A stretch of 64,000 nucleotides of DNA from NCBI GenBank assembly GCA_045594425.1, contig JAZNYK010000013.1, forward strand, positions 124,001-188,000. Reading direction: 5' to 3'. Positions 16,197 through 24,229 of this stretch are shown piece after piece. This DNA is from RGIG1681 sp045594425. GTDB lineage: Bacteria > Bacillota > Clostridia > Christensenellales > UBA1242. Each line of letters starts with the position of its first letter. Position 1 is the first letter of the stretch. The translations under genes and the position numbers were made by a program. The notes under the pieces were generated by a model that had not been told where the DNA came from, made no database searches, and saw only the letters and a program-made list of their open reading frames with translations.

Positions 16197-18209
16197 TTTC
16201 TTTTTGCGTTTATTTTTCTTTTGTTCTTGTTTAACTTCTTTTAAAACAATTGCAGTTCTTGCAGGAATGTATAGTTCAATATAGTTTTGACCATCAAACT
16301 TTTTTGATGGATATGTCATATGATAAACAAGTCCATTTCCGCCATATTTGAAATCGTCTGAACAAAAAGCCACTTCATAATCACATTCTTTAAACACAGG
16401 AACAAGAACATTTGTAAGTGAATTGTTTGGACTGAAATTAAACGCAAACACAAGCCCGTTTCGATAGAACACAATTGTTTGTTCTGGGTTTTTAAGAAGC
16501 AACAGGTCAGCCATTTTTTGGTCAAAGATGCGATGTTCTTTTGTTATTTTTATCATGTCTTTATCAAAATCGCCAAGCCAACCATATTTTAAAAAGCCGT
16601 TGTAATACAAACTCCATTGACGTCTGCAATAATGGAAACTCCAGCCATTGCCTTCACGAGGGAAGTCTATCCATTCTGGGTGACCAAATTCATTTCCCAT
16701 AAAGTTAAGGTATGCTTCGCCACCACCAGCAAGCGTGAAAAGGCGAATCATTTTATGAAGTGCAATAGCACGGTCAATTATTGGGTTATGGCAGGCTCTG
16801 TCCATGTCGGTATACATTGCAGCATCTGCAAGCCTAAAGATTACGGTTTTGTCACCAACAAGCGCTTGGTCATGGCTTTCAACATAAGCCACAGTTCCTT
16901 CGCCTGGACGTCTTAAACACATATCTGCCCACATTTTTCCAATATTCCAAAACTCGTCTTTGGTTTCTTTTATGGTTTTTATCCACATATCAGGGATGCC
17001 CATAGCAAGGCGATAGTCAAAGCCAACGCCACCTTCATTTATTGGAAGACACATTCCAGGCATACCAGACATATCTTCTGTTATGGTTATTGCATTAGGA
17101 TTTATTTGTCTAATCAGTTCGTTTGCAAGTTGCAAATATGTGATTGCTTCAACATTTGTGTTTGTTGAAAAATATTTTTTGTTGTTATCAAATGCTTCGC
17201 CCAAGCCATGGTCGTGATAGAGCATAGATGTTACACCGTCAAAACGGAACCCATCAAAATGATATTCAGTCATCCAAAACTTTAAGTTAGACAAAAGGAA
17301 ATGTATAACTTCATCTTTTCCGTAGTTGAAACACTTTGTGCCCCAAGCAGGGTGTTCACCTTTGTCACCATCATGGAAAAATTGCCATGTTGTTCCGTCA
17401 AACATATTAATGCCTTCAGTGGTGTTTTTTACTGCATGAGAGTGAACAATGTCCAAAAGAACTCTAATTCCAAGTTCATGTGCTTTGTTTACCAAATATT
17501 TCAAATCTTCAGGTTTGCCAAACCAAGATGATGCAGCAAAAAAGTTTGAAACTTGATATCCAAAACTTCCATAATATGGGTGTTCCATGATTGCCATTAA
17601 TTGAATGGTGTTATAGCCACATTCTTTTATCCAAGGAAGGGTATAATCTGCAAATTCACGATATGTTCCAACGTGGCCGTGTTCTTGAGCCATGCCTACG
17701 TGTGCTTCATAAATATATAGCAGGTCTTCACCTCTAAAGTTATCATCAGTCCAGTTAAAGGTTTTTCTATCGTCAACAACTTCAGCACACCAGATGTATG
17801 TGTTTGAATCTTGAACCACTCGCTTTGCATATAATGGGATGTGTTCAGTGCGGGTCATGTTTGCATCAACAATTGTTTTAACTTTGCAACCATCCCAAAG
17901 GGCGTTGTCACCATCAAGTTTTAATTCCCAAACACCATTATCAAGTCTTGTTAAAGGGTGGTCAAGCCAGTGCCAATCATTAAACTCACCAGTTAGGTAT
18001 AGTTGATGGGCGCTTGGTGCCCATTCACGATAAACCCAGCCACCATTTTCGTGGTGAAAACCAAAATAGTTGTGGCCATTTGCAAATTCGTTTAATGATT
18101 TTTCACCACCAAGAAGTCTCCATTTTGTGTGGTGATAAAGGTGCATACGATATTCAATATCGCCCCAAAACTCTTTTAACTGCGGGTTATATTCAAAAAT
18201 TCGATACAT
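16194..18209 (-). CDS. glgB: 1,4-alpha-glucan branching enzyme, GH13_8 (eukaryote-type)
   Basis: A 671-aa enzyme that cuts an alpha-1,4 glucan and re-attaches the chain by an alpha-1,6 bond, building glycogen. It has an N-terminal CBM48 domain (about 55-150), a GH13 barrel (about 165-560) and a C-terminal beta domain. The catalytic residues are visible: Asp324 in GFRFDGVTSM, Glu378 in ITITEDMSG and Asp447 in ESHDQALVGD. Several stretches (SFGYQVSNFFAASSWFG, HSHAVKN, NFMGNEFGHPEW) resemble the animal/yeast branching enzyme (GBE1) more than E. coli GlgB. TTGGAG precedes the ATG at 18207-18209. No other glycogen gene is nearby. Confidence 0.93.
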   Translation of the reverse strand: MYRIFEYNPQLKEFWGDIEYRMHLYHHTKWRLLGGEKSLNEFANGHNYFGFHHENGGWVYREWAPSAHQLYLTGEFNDWHWLDHPLTRLDNGVWELKLDGDNALWDGCKVKTIVDANMTRTEHIPLYAKRVVQDSNTYIWCAEVVDDRKTFNWTDDNFRGEDLLYIYEAHVGMAQEHGHVGTYREFADYTLPWIKECGYNTIQLMAIMEHPYYGSFGYQVSNFFAASSWFGKPEDLKYLVNKAHELGIRVLLDIVHSHAVKNTTEGINMFDGTTWQFFHDGDKGEHPAWGTKCFNYGKDEVIHFLLSNLKFWMTEYHFDGFRFDGVTSMLYHDHGLGEAFDNNKKYFSTNTNVEAITYLQLANELIRQINPNAITITEDMSGMPGMCLPINEGGVGFDYRLAMGIPDMWIKTIKETKDEFWNIGKMWADMCLRRPGEGTVAYVESHDQALVGDKTVIFRLADAAMYTDMDRACHNPIIDRAIALHKMIRLFTLAGGGEAYLNFMGNEFGHPEWIDFPREGNGWSFHYCRRQWSLYYNGFLKYGWLGDFDKDMIKITKEHRIFDQKMADLLLLKNPEQTIVFYRNGLVFAFNFSPNNSLTNVLVPVFKECDYEVAFCSDDFKYGGNGLVYHMTYPSKKFDGQNYIELYIPARTAIVLKEVKQEQKKNKRKKK

Positions 18210-18380
18210 AAATTCTCCAAGTTTATATTATATTTCAATATAATATATGATAACTTTTATAGTTTTTAATTGTCAATAAATTTGTGAGCATATTAAAATC
18301 AAAATATCATTAATTTTTGTATTGAAAATTATTGTTTTTTGATATAATAAAATTATATAAAGAAAGGAGGTTGTTTGGTT

Positions 18381-18761
18381 ATGGTAAAAAGAAAGTTAAC
18401 ATTAATTTCAGGGATTATCTTTGGCTTGTATTTAATTGGCTTTGCGGTTATAAGTTTTGTTTTAAGTGTTGTAATTGCTATAGCGAAAGAAGTTGATTTA
18501 ACATTTATGATATTTGTTTTCCCAATTTTGGGAATTGCAACAATTGTTAGTGCGTGTGTTTATAAAAAATCTATTGTTGTTACGCGAATTATTTATACTA
18601 TTTCAATAATAGCATATATTGCCGCATTAGTATTTTTTGGAATTATGGGGATGTATCAGCAAATAAGTTTGATAACAGTGTTATTTTTTCTTTTTGCAAT
18701 ACTTGGAATTTTGATGACGGTTGTTTCATATCTCACAAAAATTGAAAAAATAAATAGTTAA
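18381..18761 (+). CDS. Small membrane protein with four hydrophobic segments
   Basis: A 126-aa protein not matched to a family by eye. It has four predicted membrane helices (about 8-30, 40-58, 68-90 and 96-117) and few charged residues apart from its ends. AAGGAGG at 18364-18370 lies 10 nt before the ATG at 18381; an in-frame TTG at 18375 would be closer and cannot be excluded. A TATAAT at 18343-18348 is a likely -10 box. It is transcribed alone. Confidence 0.65.
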   Translation: MVKRKLTLISGIIFGLYLIGFAVISFVLSVVIAIAKEVDLTFMIFVFPILGIATIVSACVYKKSIVVTRIIYTISIIAYIAALVFFGIMGMYQQISLITVLFFLFAILGILMTVVSYLTKIEKINS

Positions 18762-18764
18762 AAG

Positions 18765-18797
18765 AAAAAAGGAACTCGGTTTTTGAGTTCCTTTTTA
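18765..18797 (+). terminator. Terminator after the small membrane-protein gene
   Basis: GGAACTC/GAGTTCC stem (18771-18791) flanked by A and T runs. Confidence 0.8.
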
Positions 18798-18899
18798 TTT
18801 GATTTTAGTAAGATAATGCATAAAGTAAATATACTGGTCAGTTTAGAATAATTAAGATAACCTTTGTTGTGTTAGATAAATCTTTTTTATATGTAACCA

Positions 18900-19010
18900 A
18901 ACTGGAGGGATTCGCCCCGCTACGAGGCCGCACTGGTGGTTATGCCGCTATCACGCCACTCGCTAAGAACAGTCCAGTGGACTGTTTTTTTACGCTCCGT
19001 TCGAACCCCT
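18900..19010. other. GC-rich element carrying split tRNA-Arg 3'-end sequence
   Basis: A block of about 110 nt that is much richer in G+C than its surroundings. It opens with AACTGGAGGGATTCG (18900-18914), an exact 15-nt copy of part of the adjacent tRNA-Arg gene (19067-19081). It ends with TTCGAACCCC (19000-19009), which matches the next part of the same tRNA apart from the junction. The roughly 85 nt between contain no recognised gene and include an ACAGTC/GACTGT hairpin followed by TTTTTTT (18969-18992). It looks like a tRNA T-arm interrupted by inserted sequence. It could be a dispersed repeat or the scar of an insertion; no protein-coding function is supported. Confidence 0.5.
18969..18992 (+). 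terminator. Terminator-like hairpin inside the GC-rich element
   Basis: ACAGTC CAGTG GACTGT followed by seven T residues. It is not adjacent to the end of any recognised gene on the plus strand. Confidence 0.5.
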
Positions 19011-19021
19011 GTTTAAATTTT

Positions 19022-19054
19022 ATAAAAAAAGAAACCCGAAGGTTCGAGTTTCTT
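19022..19054 (-). terminator. Terminator after tRNA-Arg
   Basis: GAAACCCGAA/TTCGAGTTTC stem (19031-19052); on the minus strand it is followed by seven T residues. Confidence 0.8.
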
Positions 19055-19060
19055 TTCATT

Positions 19061-19137
19061 TGGTGCAACTGGAGGGATTCGAACCCCCGACCGTTCGGTT
19101 CGTAGCCGAGTACTCTATCCAGCTGAGCTACAGTTGC
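19061..19137 (-). tRNA. tRNA-Arg (anticodon ACG)
   Basis: A 77-nt cloverleaf on the minus strand with encoded CCA (19061-19063). The acceptor stem pairs GCAACTG with CAGTTGC and the discriminator base is A. The anticodon arm is CTCGG CTACGAA CCGAA, giving anticodon ACG. The T-loop is GGTTCGAATCC. A34 would be deaminated to inosine to read CGU/CGC/CGA. Confidence 0.96.
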
Positions 19138-19267
19138 ATGAATTAACGTGATTATAATATTACTTTTTTGTAAGTTTGTCAATAGATTATGGCGCAATTG
19201 TTAAAATTAAACCATTCGAAAATGTGTTAAAAAAATTTAATAAAATGCCTTTATAATCTCATTTTAA

Positions 19268-19296
19268 TTGCTTAAAATGTGGTTTTGTGGTATAAC
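19268..19296 (+). promoter_or_regulatory. Promoter of the transglutaminase-fold surface gene
   Basis: TTGCTT (19268-19273), a 17-nt spacer, then TATAAC (19291-19296); AAGGAG follows before the start codon. Confidence 0.55.
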
Positions 19297-19326
19297 TAAA
19301 TTGTGATAATTTAAGGAGAAACCTTT

Positions 19327-22089
19327 ATGAAAAAATCTATTAGAAAAAGAGTTGTTTCATTTGTGGTTGCGCTTTGCTTTTTGCTTGGCGGAATTGGAAT
19401 TTTAAATTTTGGAACAATATCATTAAAACACGCTAGTGCGGATGCATCTGCACAACAAAATGCAGAAACCGGATATTATTATTCTCAATTATCTGATTCG
19501 GAAAAAAAATTCTATGATGCAATCGAAGAAATGGAAACTGATGGAATATTGAAACAAGGTGCATCTTATGATTTGATTTCAAATGATGTTGTTTCAAGTT
19601 CAGATGTTCAAGAATATGCAAATGGTGACAGTTCACTTTTAAAAATGTTTGCCGCTGCAAAAGACGCATATTATCTTGACCACCCAGAAGTTTTTTACGT
19701 TGATTTTAATAACTTTGCATTAAACCTTTCAAAAAAGGCAAATGGTTCATATATTGCAACAATTGGAGCAAGCAGAACTAATTCTTATTTAGCAGAAGGG
19801 TTCTCAACACAAACACTTCAAGAAGCAATTGATTTGTTTGTTGGTGACAATGGTTTAAAAAAGTTTATCCCAGCAGAACAACTTGCATCTGATTATGAAG
19901 AAATTGTTTATGTTAATTCAAAACTTGTTGAGTTGACAGAATATGGTTTTTCTGAAGATGCAAACGGTGCATTTGTTCGTTCAGTATTTGGCGCAGTGAA
20001 TGGTGGTCTTCTTTCAAGTGAAGGTTATGCAAGAACTTTCAAAGCCTGCATGGATGAACTTGAAATCGAATGTGTTCAAGTTGTTGGATATAAAACAAGT
20101 GAAGAAGGCGATGCCTTTGAACCACATTCTTGGAACTATGTAAAACTTGGAACTAACTGGTATGCTGTTGATGTTGCCGCAAATGTGCAAAGTTTAACAT
20201 CATCTGATGAATATTTATTGATTGGTTCAAATAAATTTTTCAAATCTTATATTGAAGATTGTGTTGTTTCAAACCACGGAAAAACTTTTGAGTGTCCAAC
20301 ACTTCAAGCAAAAAATATTGAAAATTCACCACTTGTTGTAAAAACATCTTACACAGACACAGAACTTACTGTAAAAGTTTCTTATAACGGAAAGAGTGCA
20401 AGTGAACTTGCTGCCGATGGACTTTATTATTTGGTTGTGTTCTATCCAACAATTCAAGGTGGTGTTATAAACAATGGTGCTGCAACTGCAATCAGTGCAA
20501 AAGAAGTTGGTCAAAACATAACAGGTGAATCAACCGAAGTTGTTAGCGCTTCAAGACCAATGGTTAAAATTGGTGTAACAACAGTTGCTCCAGACCAAAA
20601 TGATATGTTCTATTCAAATTTAACAGACCAAAGTTTGATTTGTTATGAAGTTATTGAAAATGAATTATATGGAACAACAGCCGGCACAACAAACCCAAAA
20701 ACATTTGTTTCAGCAAAAAGTTTGGGAACAGATACTGTTTATCAAAACGCAAGTGAACAAGTTTTGCAAGTTGAAGATTCTTATGAAATTTCTTTAACAT
20801 TTGACACTGATGTAAAAAAAGCAATTGATGCACTTTCAGTTGGTGTTAGAGTTTATTCTCTTGAATCTGCAAACATTTCAACCTATGCTTTGATTGAAAA
20901 TGTTGTTTGGGATTCACAAACACCAAATGTTGTAAAATTTACATTTACTCCAAGCAATCTTTATATGCATAACGGCATTGAATATAAGTTTGCAACAACA
21001 AACCTAATCAGAGCAGATGGAAATGCTTATATTGAACCAATGTCTGCAAGCATTAAGTTTGAAAGCCAATCTTTCACATTAAGCAAAGTTATTAGTGGTG
21101 ACAGATTATTTATTGATGTTTACACTCAACCAACACTTATTGATGATACAGACTTAAACTTTGCTAGTGGTGAATGGCAAACATCTGGTGGTGTGGTTTA
21201 TTCAGAAGACCATATCAGCCAATTAACACTTGTTTCTTCACAGCCAACAGCAAAAGAAAACAAAGATATGGTTGCTGGTGTTAAAGCATTTTCTGAACTT
21301 GATGAAAATGAACTTCTTTCAAGTGAAACATTTAATCTTGAAATTAACCTTTGCGGAAAAGTTCAAACAATTCCAAGAGGTTCTTATGTTAAAATTGCTT
21401 TTGGATTCCCAAAAGGCTATTCATACAGAAGTTTGTCACAAGGTGTAAAATTTGTAGTATATCACTTTAATGACGTTGAAAATGGTTTGATTGATTATTC
21501 AAATCCTGAAGTTATAGACTGCACCGTAACTGAATATGGCGTGGTTATAACTGTTGATAGTTTAAGTTCGTTTATGGTTGCTGCTGTTAAAGATAGTGCT
21601 ATAACAACTTCAAAAACAATTTATGCGAGAGCAACTAACAACTTTGGAAAGATTGAAAACTTAACCGAAGTGTTCACTTCAAAATTGGTTAACACAATTG
21701 AAAAAGACGCTTCAACAACATACTTAATCACACCAGAAATTGGCTATCAAATTGATTATGTTTTGTTGAATGGAAAAGATGTAACAAGCAAGGTTGAAGA
21801 CGGTGAACTTGATATTTTTGACGCTGAACTTGTTGAAAACAACATTCTTGAAGTTGCATTTGTTTCAACTGAAATTGCAGAAGATGAAGTTGAAAATGAA
21901 GTAAGCAACCTTAACAAAAACTTTGCTCAAAATCAAAAACTTAACAAGGTTGTTGCAAACACATCAGAAACACCAGAAAAAAATAACACAGTTTTAATTG
22001 TTGTTATTATTGTTAGTTCTGTTGTTGTTGCGATTGCTGCAACTGCAGTTGTGATTGTTATTGTAAAAAAGAAAGCAGGCAAAAAATAA
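19327..22089 (+). CDS. Surface protein with catalytically altered transglutaminase-like domain
   Basis: A 920-aa exported, membrane-anchored protein. A signal peptide (residues 1-38) is followed by a transglutaminase-like region (about 105-310), several beta-rich segments, and a C-terminal helix (about 888-912) with a KKKAGKK tail. The transglutaminase core has His267 (PHSWNYV) and Asp282 (WYAVDV). The position that is Cys in the family signature VCEGYA is Ser231 here (LLSSEGYAR). It is therefore probably non-catalytic, perhaps a binding module, unless Ser acts as a nucleophile. AAGGAG lies about 8 nt before the ATG. It is transcribed alone. Confidence 0.8.
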   Translation: MKKSIRKRVVSFVVALCFLLGGIGILNFGTISLKHASADASAQQNAETGYYYSQLSDSEKKFYDAIEEMETDGILKQGASYDLISNDVVSSSDVQEYANGDSSLLKMFAAAKDAYYLDHPEVFYVDFNNFALNLSKKANGSYIATIGASRTNSYLAEGFSTQTLQEAIDLFVGDNGLKKFIPAEQLASDYEEIVYVNSKLVELTEYGFSEDANGAFVRSVFGAVNGGLLSSEGYARTFKACMDELEIECVQVVGYKTSEEGDAFEPHSWNYVKLGTNWYAVDVAANVQSLTSSDEYLLIGSNKFFKSYIEDCVVSNHGKTFECPTLQAKNIENSPLVVKTSYTDTELTVKVSYNGKSASELAADGLYYLVVFYPTIQGGVINNGAATAISAKEVGQNITGESTEVVSASRPMVKIGVTTVAPDQNDMFYSNLTDQSLICYEVIENELYGTTAGTTNPKTFVSAKSLGTDTVYQNASEQVLQVEDSYEISLTFDTDVKKAIDALSVGVRVYSLESANISTYALIENVVWDSQTPNVVKFTFTPSNLYMHNGIEYKFATTNLIRADGNAYIEPMSASIKFESQSFTLSKVISGDRLFIDVYTQPTLIDDTDLNFASGEWQTSGGVVYSEDHISQLTLVSSQPTAKENKDMVAGVKAFSELDENELLSSETFNLEINLCGKVQTIPRGSYVKIAFGFPKGYSYRSLSQGVKFVVYHFNDVENGLIDYSNPEVIDCTVTEYGVVITVDSLSSFMVAAVKDSAITTSKTIYARATNNFGKIENLTEVFTSKLVNTIEKDASTTYLITPEIGYQIDYVLLNGKDVTSKVEDGELDIFDAELVENNILEVAFVSTEIAEDEVENEVSNLNKNFAQNQKLNKVVANTSETPEKNNTVLIVVIIVSSVVVAIAATAVVIVIVKKKAGKK

Positions 22090-22100
22090 TTTATAAACAA

Positions 22101-22130
22101 AAAGGCAAGATTTATTCTTGTCTTTTTATT
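22101..22130. terminator. Terminator between the convergent surface gene and lysC
   Basis: AAAGGCAAGA/TCTTGTCTTT stem (one G-U pair) with a 5-nt loop and a T-rich 3' side; it overlaps the lysC stop. Confidence 0.75.
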
Positions 22131-23079
22131 TTTGCAAATTTAATTTTTTTGATAACAAATTAATTATTTTTGTTTTTTCATCTTGCTTAACAAGAAAAGA
22201 TATTTTGTTATTTTCAATACTTAAATTGTAAAATTTTATATTTATTAAAGAATTTATTACAATTTTAGCAATAAAATTTGTTTTATTATAATTTGAAAAT
22301 ATCACGCTAACAAGGCAAAGGTTATCAATGTTGCAAAGTGCAGTTGTGTCAGATTCAAGGCTGGAAATTTCACTGCCATGCTTGTGTGGTTCGGTGGAAC
22401 TTTTTGATATTATTTTAATGTTGAAGTCTTTTGCTATGGTGATTGCTCGGCTGTCCAAAACTTTGGCGCCTGCTTCTGCCATTTTTTTCATGATATCATG
22501 GTTAACACTTTTGAGTTTTTTAAAATCAAGTTCTCTGGGGTCTCCAGCAAACACACCATCAAAATCAGAATATATTTCTACTGGAACATCAAACACAGCG
22601 GCAAGAGCACACGCAGTTGTATCAGAACCGCCTCGTCCAAGAGTTGTTGTTTCGCTTTCTTGGTTGATTCCTTGAAATCCTGCAACAACTGCAACATGGC
22701 CATTTTCAAAACAGTCAAGCAAAGGTTTTTTGTTTATACTGGTGATTCTTGAACTTTGGTGAGCACCATAGGTTTTTATGTTTAGTTGAAATGCTTGAAA
22801 ACTTTTTGCAGGAATATTTATAGAATTAAGCATCATTGAAACAAGCGATGCAGACATTGTTTCGCCGGTTGAAAGTAACACATCCATTTCACGTGCGTCA
22901 TGACAATCATCACAAAAAGTGTTTGCAATTTGTATTAACTCGTCAGTTGTTTTTCCCATAGCGCTTACAACTAAAATTATTTTTTTATCTTTTTTATATA
23001 TTTTTTTGATAAATCTGCACACGTTTTGCACTTTTTCTTTTGATTCTAAACTCTTTCCACCAAATTTTAATATTCTCAT
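22126..23079 (-). CDS. lysC: Aspartokinase, short form
   Basis: Aspartate kinase makes aspartyl phosphate, the first step towards lysine, threonine, methionine and diaminopimelate. The protein has 317 aa against about 400 for typical single-function enzymes. The amino-acid-kinase domain is complete (KFGGKS at residues 6-11, VVSAMGK, LSTGE, TLGRGGSDTTA, and the EAGAKVLDSRA region). Only one ACT-like segment (about 248-317) follows, instead of the usual two. The first motif is normally KFGGTS; the codon AAG here gives Lys. The ATG at 23077-23079 has no SD, and a TAAAAT ends 5 nt before it, so the mRNA is probably leaderless. It is divergent from asd. Confidence 0.9.
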   Translation of the reverse strand: MRILKFGGKSLESKEKVQNVCRFIKKIYKKDKKIILVVSAMGKTTDELIQIANTFCDDCHDAREMDVLLSTGETMSASLVSMMLNSINIPAKSFQAFQLNIKTYGAHQSSRITSINKKPLLDCFENGHVAVVAGFQGINQESETTTLGRGGSDTTACALAAVFDVPVEIYSDFDGVFAGDPRELDFKKLKSVNHDIMKKMAEAGAKVLDSRAITIAKDFNIKIISKSSTEPHKHGSEISSLESDTTALCNIDNLCLVSVIFSNYNKTNFIAKIVINSLINIKFYNLSIENNKISFLVKQDEKTKIINLLSKKLNLQK

Positions 23080-23084
23080 ATATT

Positions 23085-23114
23085 ATTTTATGCAAACAAA
23101 ATTGTGTGTGTCAG
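23085..23114 (-). promoter_or_regulatory. Promoter of lysC placing the start point at the ATG
   Basis: On the minus strand, CTGACA (23114-23109), an 18-nt spacer, then TAAAAT (23090-23085). Only 5 nt separate the -10 box from ATG, and there is no SD. Confidence 0.55.
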
Positions 23115-23152
23115 TGATATTTTGTTTCATAAAATAGTATGGGAGGGTATAT

Positions 23153-24124
23153 ATGAAAAAATGTAAACTTGCAATAGTTGGAGCAACTGGTTTGGTTGGT
23201 CAAAAAATTTTAAAAGTATTGTGGGAAGAGGGTTTGCTTGAACAGTTAGAAGTGGTGTTAATTGCGTCAGAAAAAAATACAGGTAGAAGATATTTTTTCA
23301 AGGGGCAAGAATATAACATTATATCATTATCTGAGAAGTGTTTAAAATTTGGTTTTGATGTTGTTATTTTTTCTGCCGGTGAAGAAGTTAGCAAAAATTG
23401 GGCTGAAAAGTTTGTTAAATCAGGTGCTATAGTGATTGATAACACAAATGCGTTCAGAAAGCAAAATGATATTCCGTTGGTTATTCCAGAAGTTAATGGT
23501 GGCGAAATATCGATGGAAAATAAAATAATAGCGAATCCTAATTGTTCAACAATACAACTCGCTGTTGTTATTGATAAGTTAATAAATTTATCCAAAATAA
23601 ACAAGGTTGTGGTTTCAACTTATCAATCTGTTAGTGGGGCTGGAAAATTAGCATTGATAGATTATCAAAACGAATCAAATTTTTATTTTCAAAAAGGAAT
23701 TAAAGGAAATATAATTCCACAAATCGGCGCTATTTCTGAAAATGGGTTTTCTTTAGAAGAAAATAAAATAATGTTTGAACTTAACAAAATTTTAAAAAGC
23801 AACATAAATGTTGTTGCAACTGCCGTTAGAGTTCCTGTTCCGTATTGTCATGGCGAGAGTGTTTATGTTGAGTTTGAAGATAATGTTTGCATTGATGATA
23901 TTATAAAACAATTATCTTGTGATTATATAAAGGTTTTAGATGATGATGTTTGGCTTCCAAATGACTGCGCTGACACAAATGATACCTATGTTTGCAGGGT
24001 GCGGCTGGTTTCTAAACGAGAATTAGTGTTTTTTGTTATTGCTGACAATCTTAGAAGAGGGGCAGCGTTTAATGCTGTTAAAATTGCGGAGATAGTTCTA
24101 AATAAATTAAATAACGATAAATAA
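23153..24124 (+). CDS. asd: Aspartate-semialdehyde dehydrogenase
   Basis: A 323-aa NADP-dependent enzyme that reduces aspartyl phosphate to aspartate semialdehyde, the step after aspartokinase. GATGLVGQ (residues 10-17) is the nucleotide-binding loop, and the catalytic Cys131 sits in NPNCST. RVPVPYCHGES carries the substrate Arg and catalytic His. The SD GGGAGGG is 6 nt before the ATG. It faces lysC across a 73-nt gap, so the two lysine-pathway genes share a control region. Confidence 0.95.
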   Translation: MKKCKLAIVGATGLVGQKILKVLWEEGLLEQLEVVLIASEKNTGRRYFFKGQEYNIISLSEKCLKFGFDVVIFSAGEEVSKNWAEKFVKSGAIVIDNTNAFRKQNDIPLVIPEVNGGEISMENKIIANPNCSTIQLAVVIDKLINLSKINKVVVSTYQSVSGAGKLALIDYQNESNFYFQKGIKGNIIPQIGAISENGFSLEENKIMFELNKILKSNINVVATAVRVPVPYCHGESVYVEFEDNVCIDDIIKQLSCDYIKVLDDDVWLPNDCADTNDTYVCRVRLVSKRELVFFVIADNLRRGAAFNAVKIAEIVLNKLNNDK

Positions 24125-24229
24125 ACATATCAAAAATTTAAACAAAAATCGATTTTAATATCCAAAAAAATGACAATAAAACCAAATTAGTCATAGATGC
24201 TGTTTACTAATTTTAGATAAAATATTGCT

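Noticed and set aside
18869..19105. A 78-codon open frame across the GC-rich element and the tRNA-Arg gene (plus strand)
   Set aside because: It reads through the tRNA gene in antisense (giving the familiar WRDSNPRP type translation), has no SD, and is best explained as a non-coding frame.
22980..23160. Lysine riboswitch (L-box) between lysC and asd
   Set aside because: The gap is only 73 nt, too short for the roughly 170-nt lysine aptamer, and no matching core was seen.
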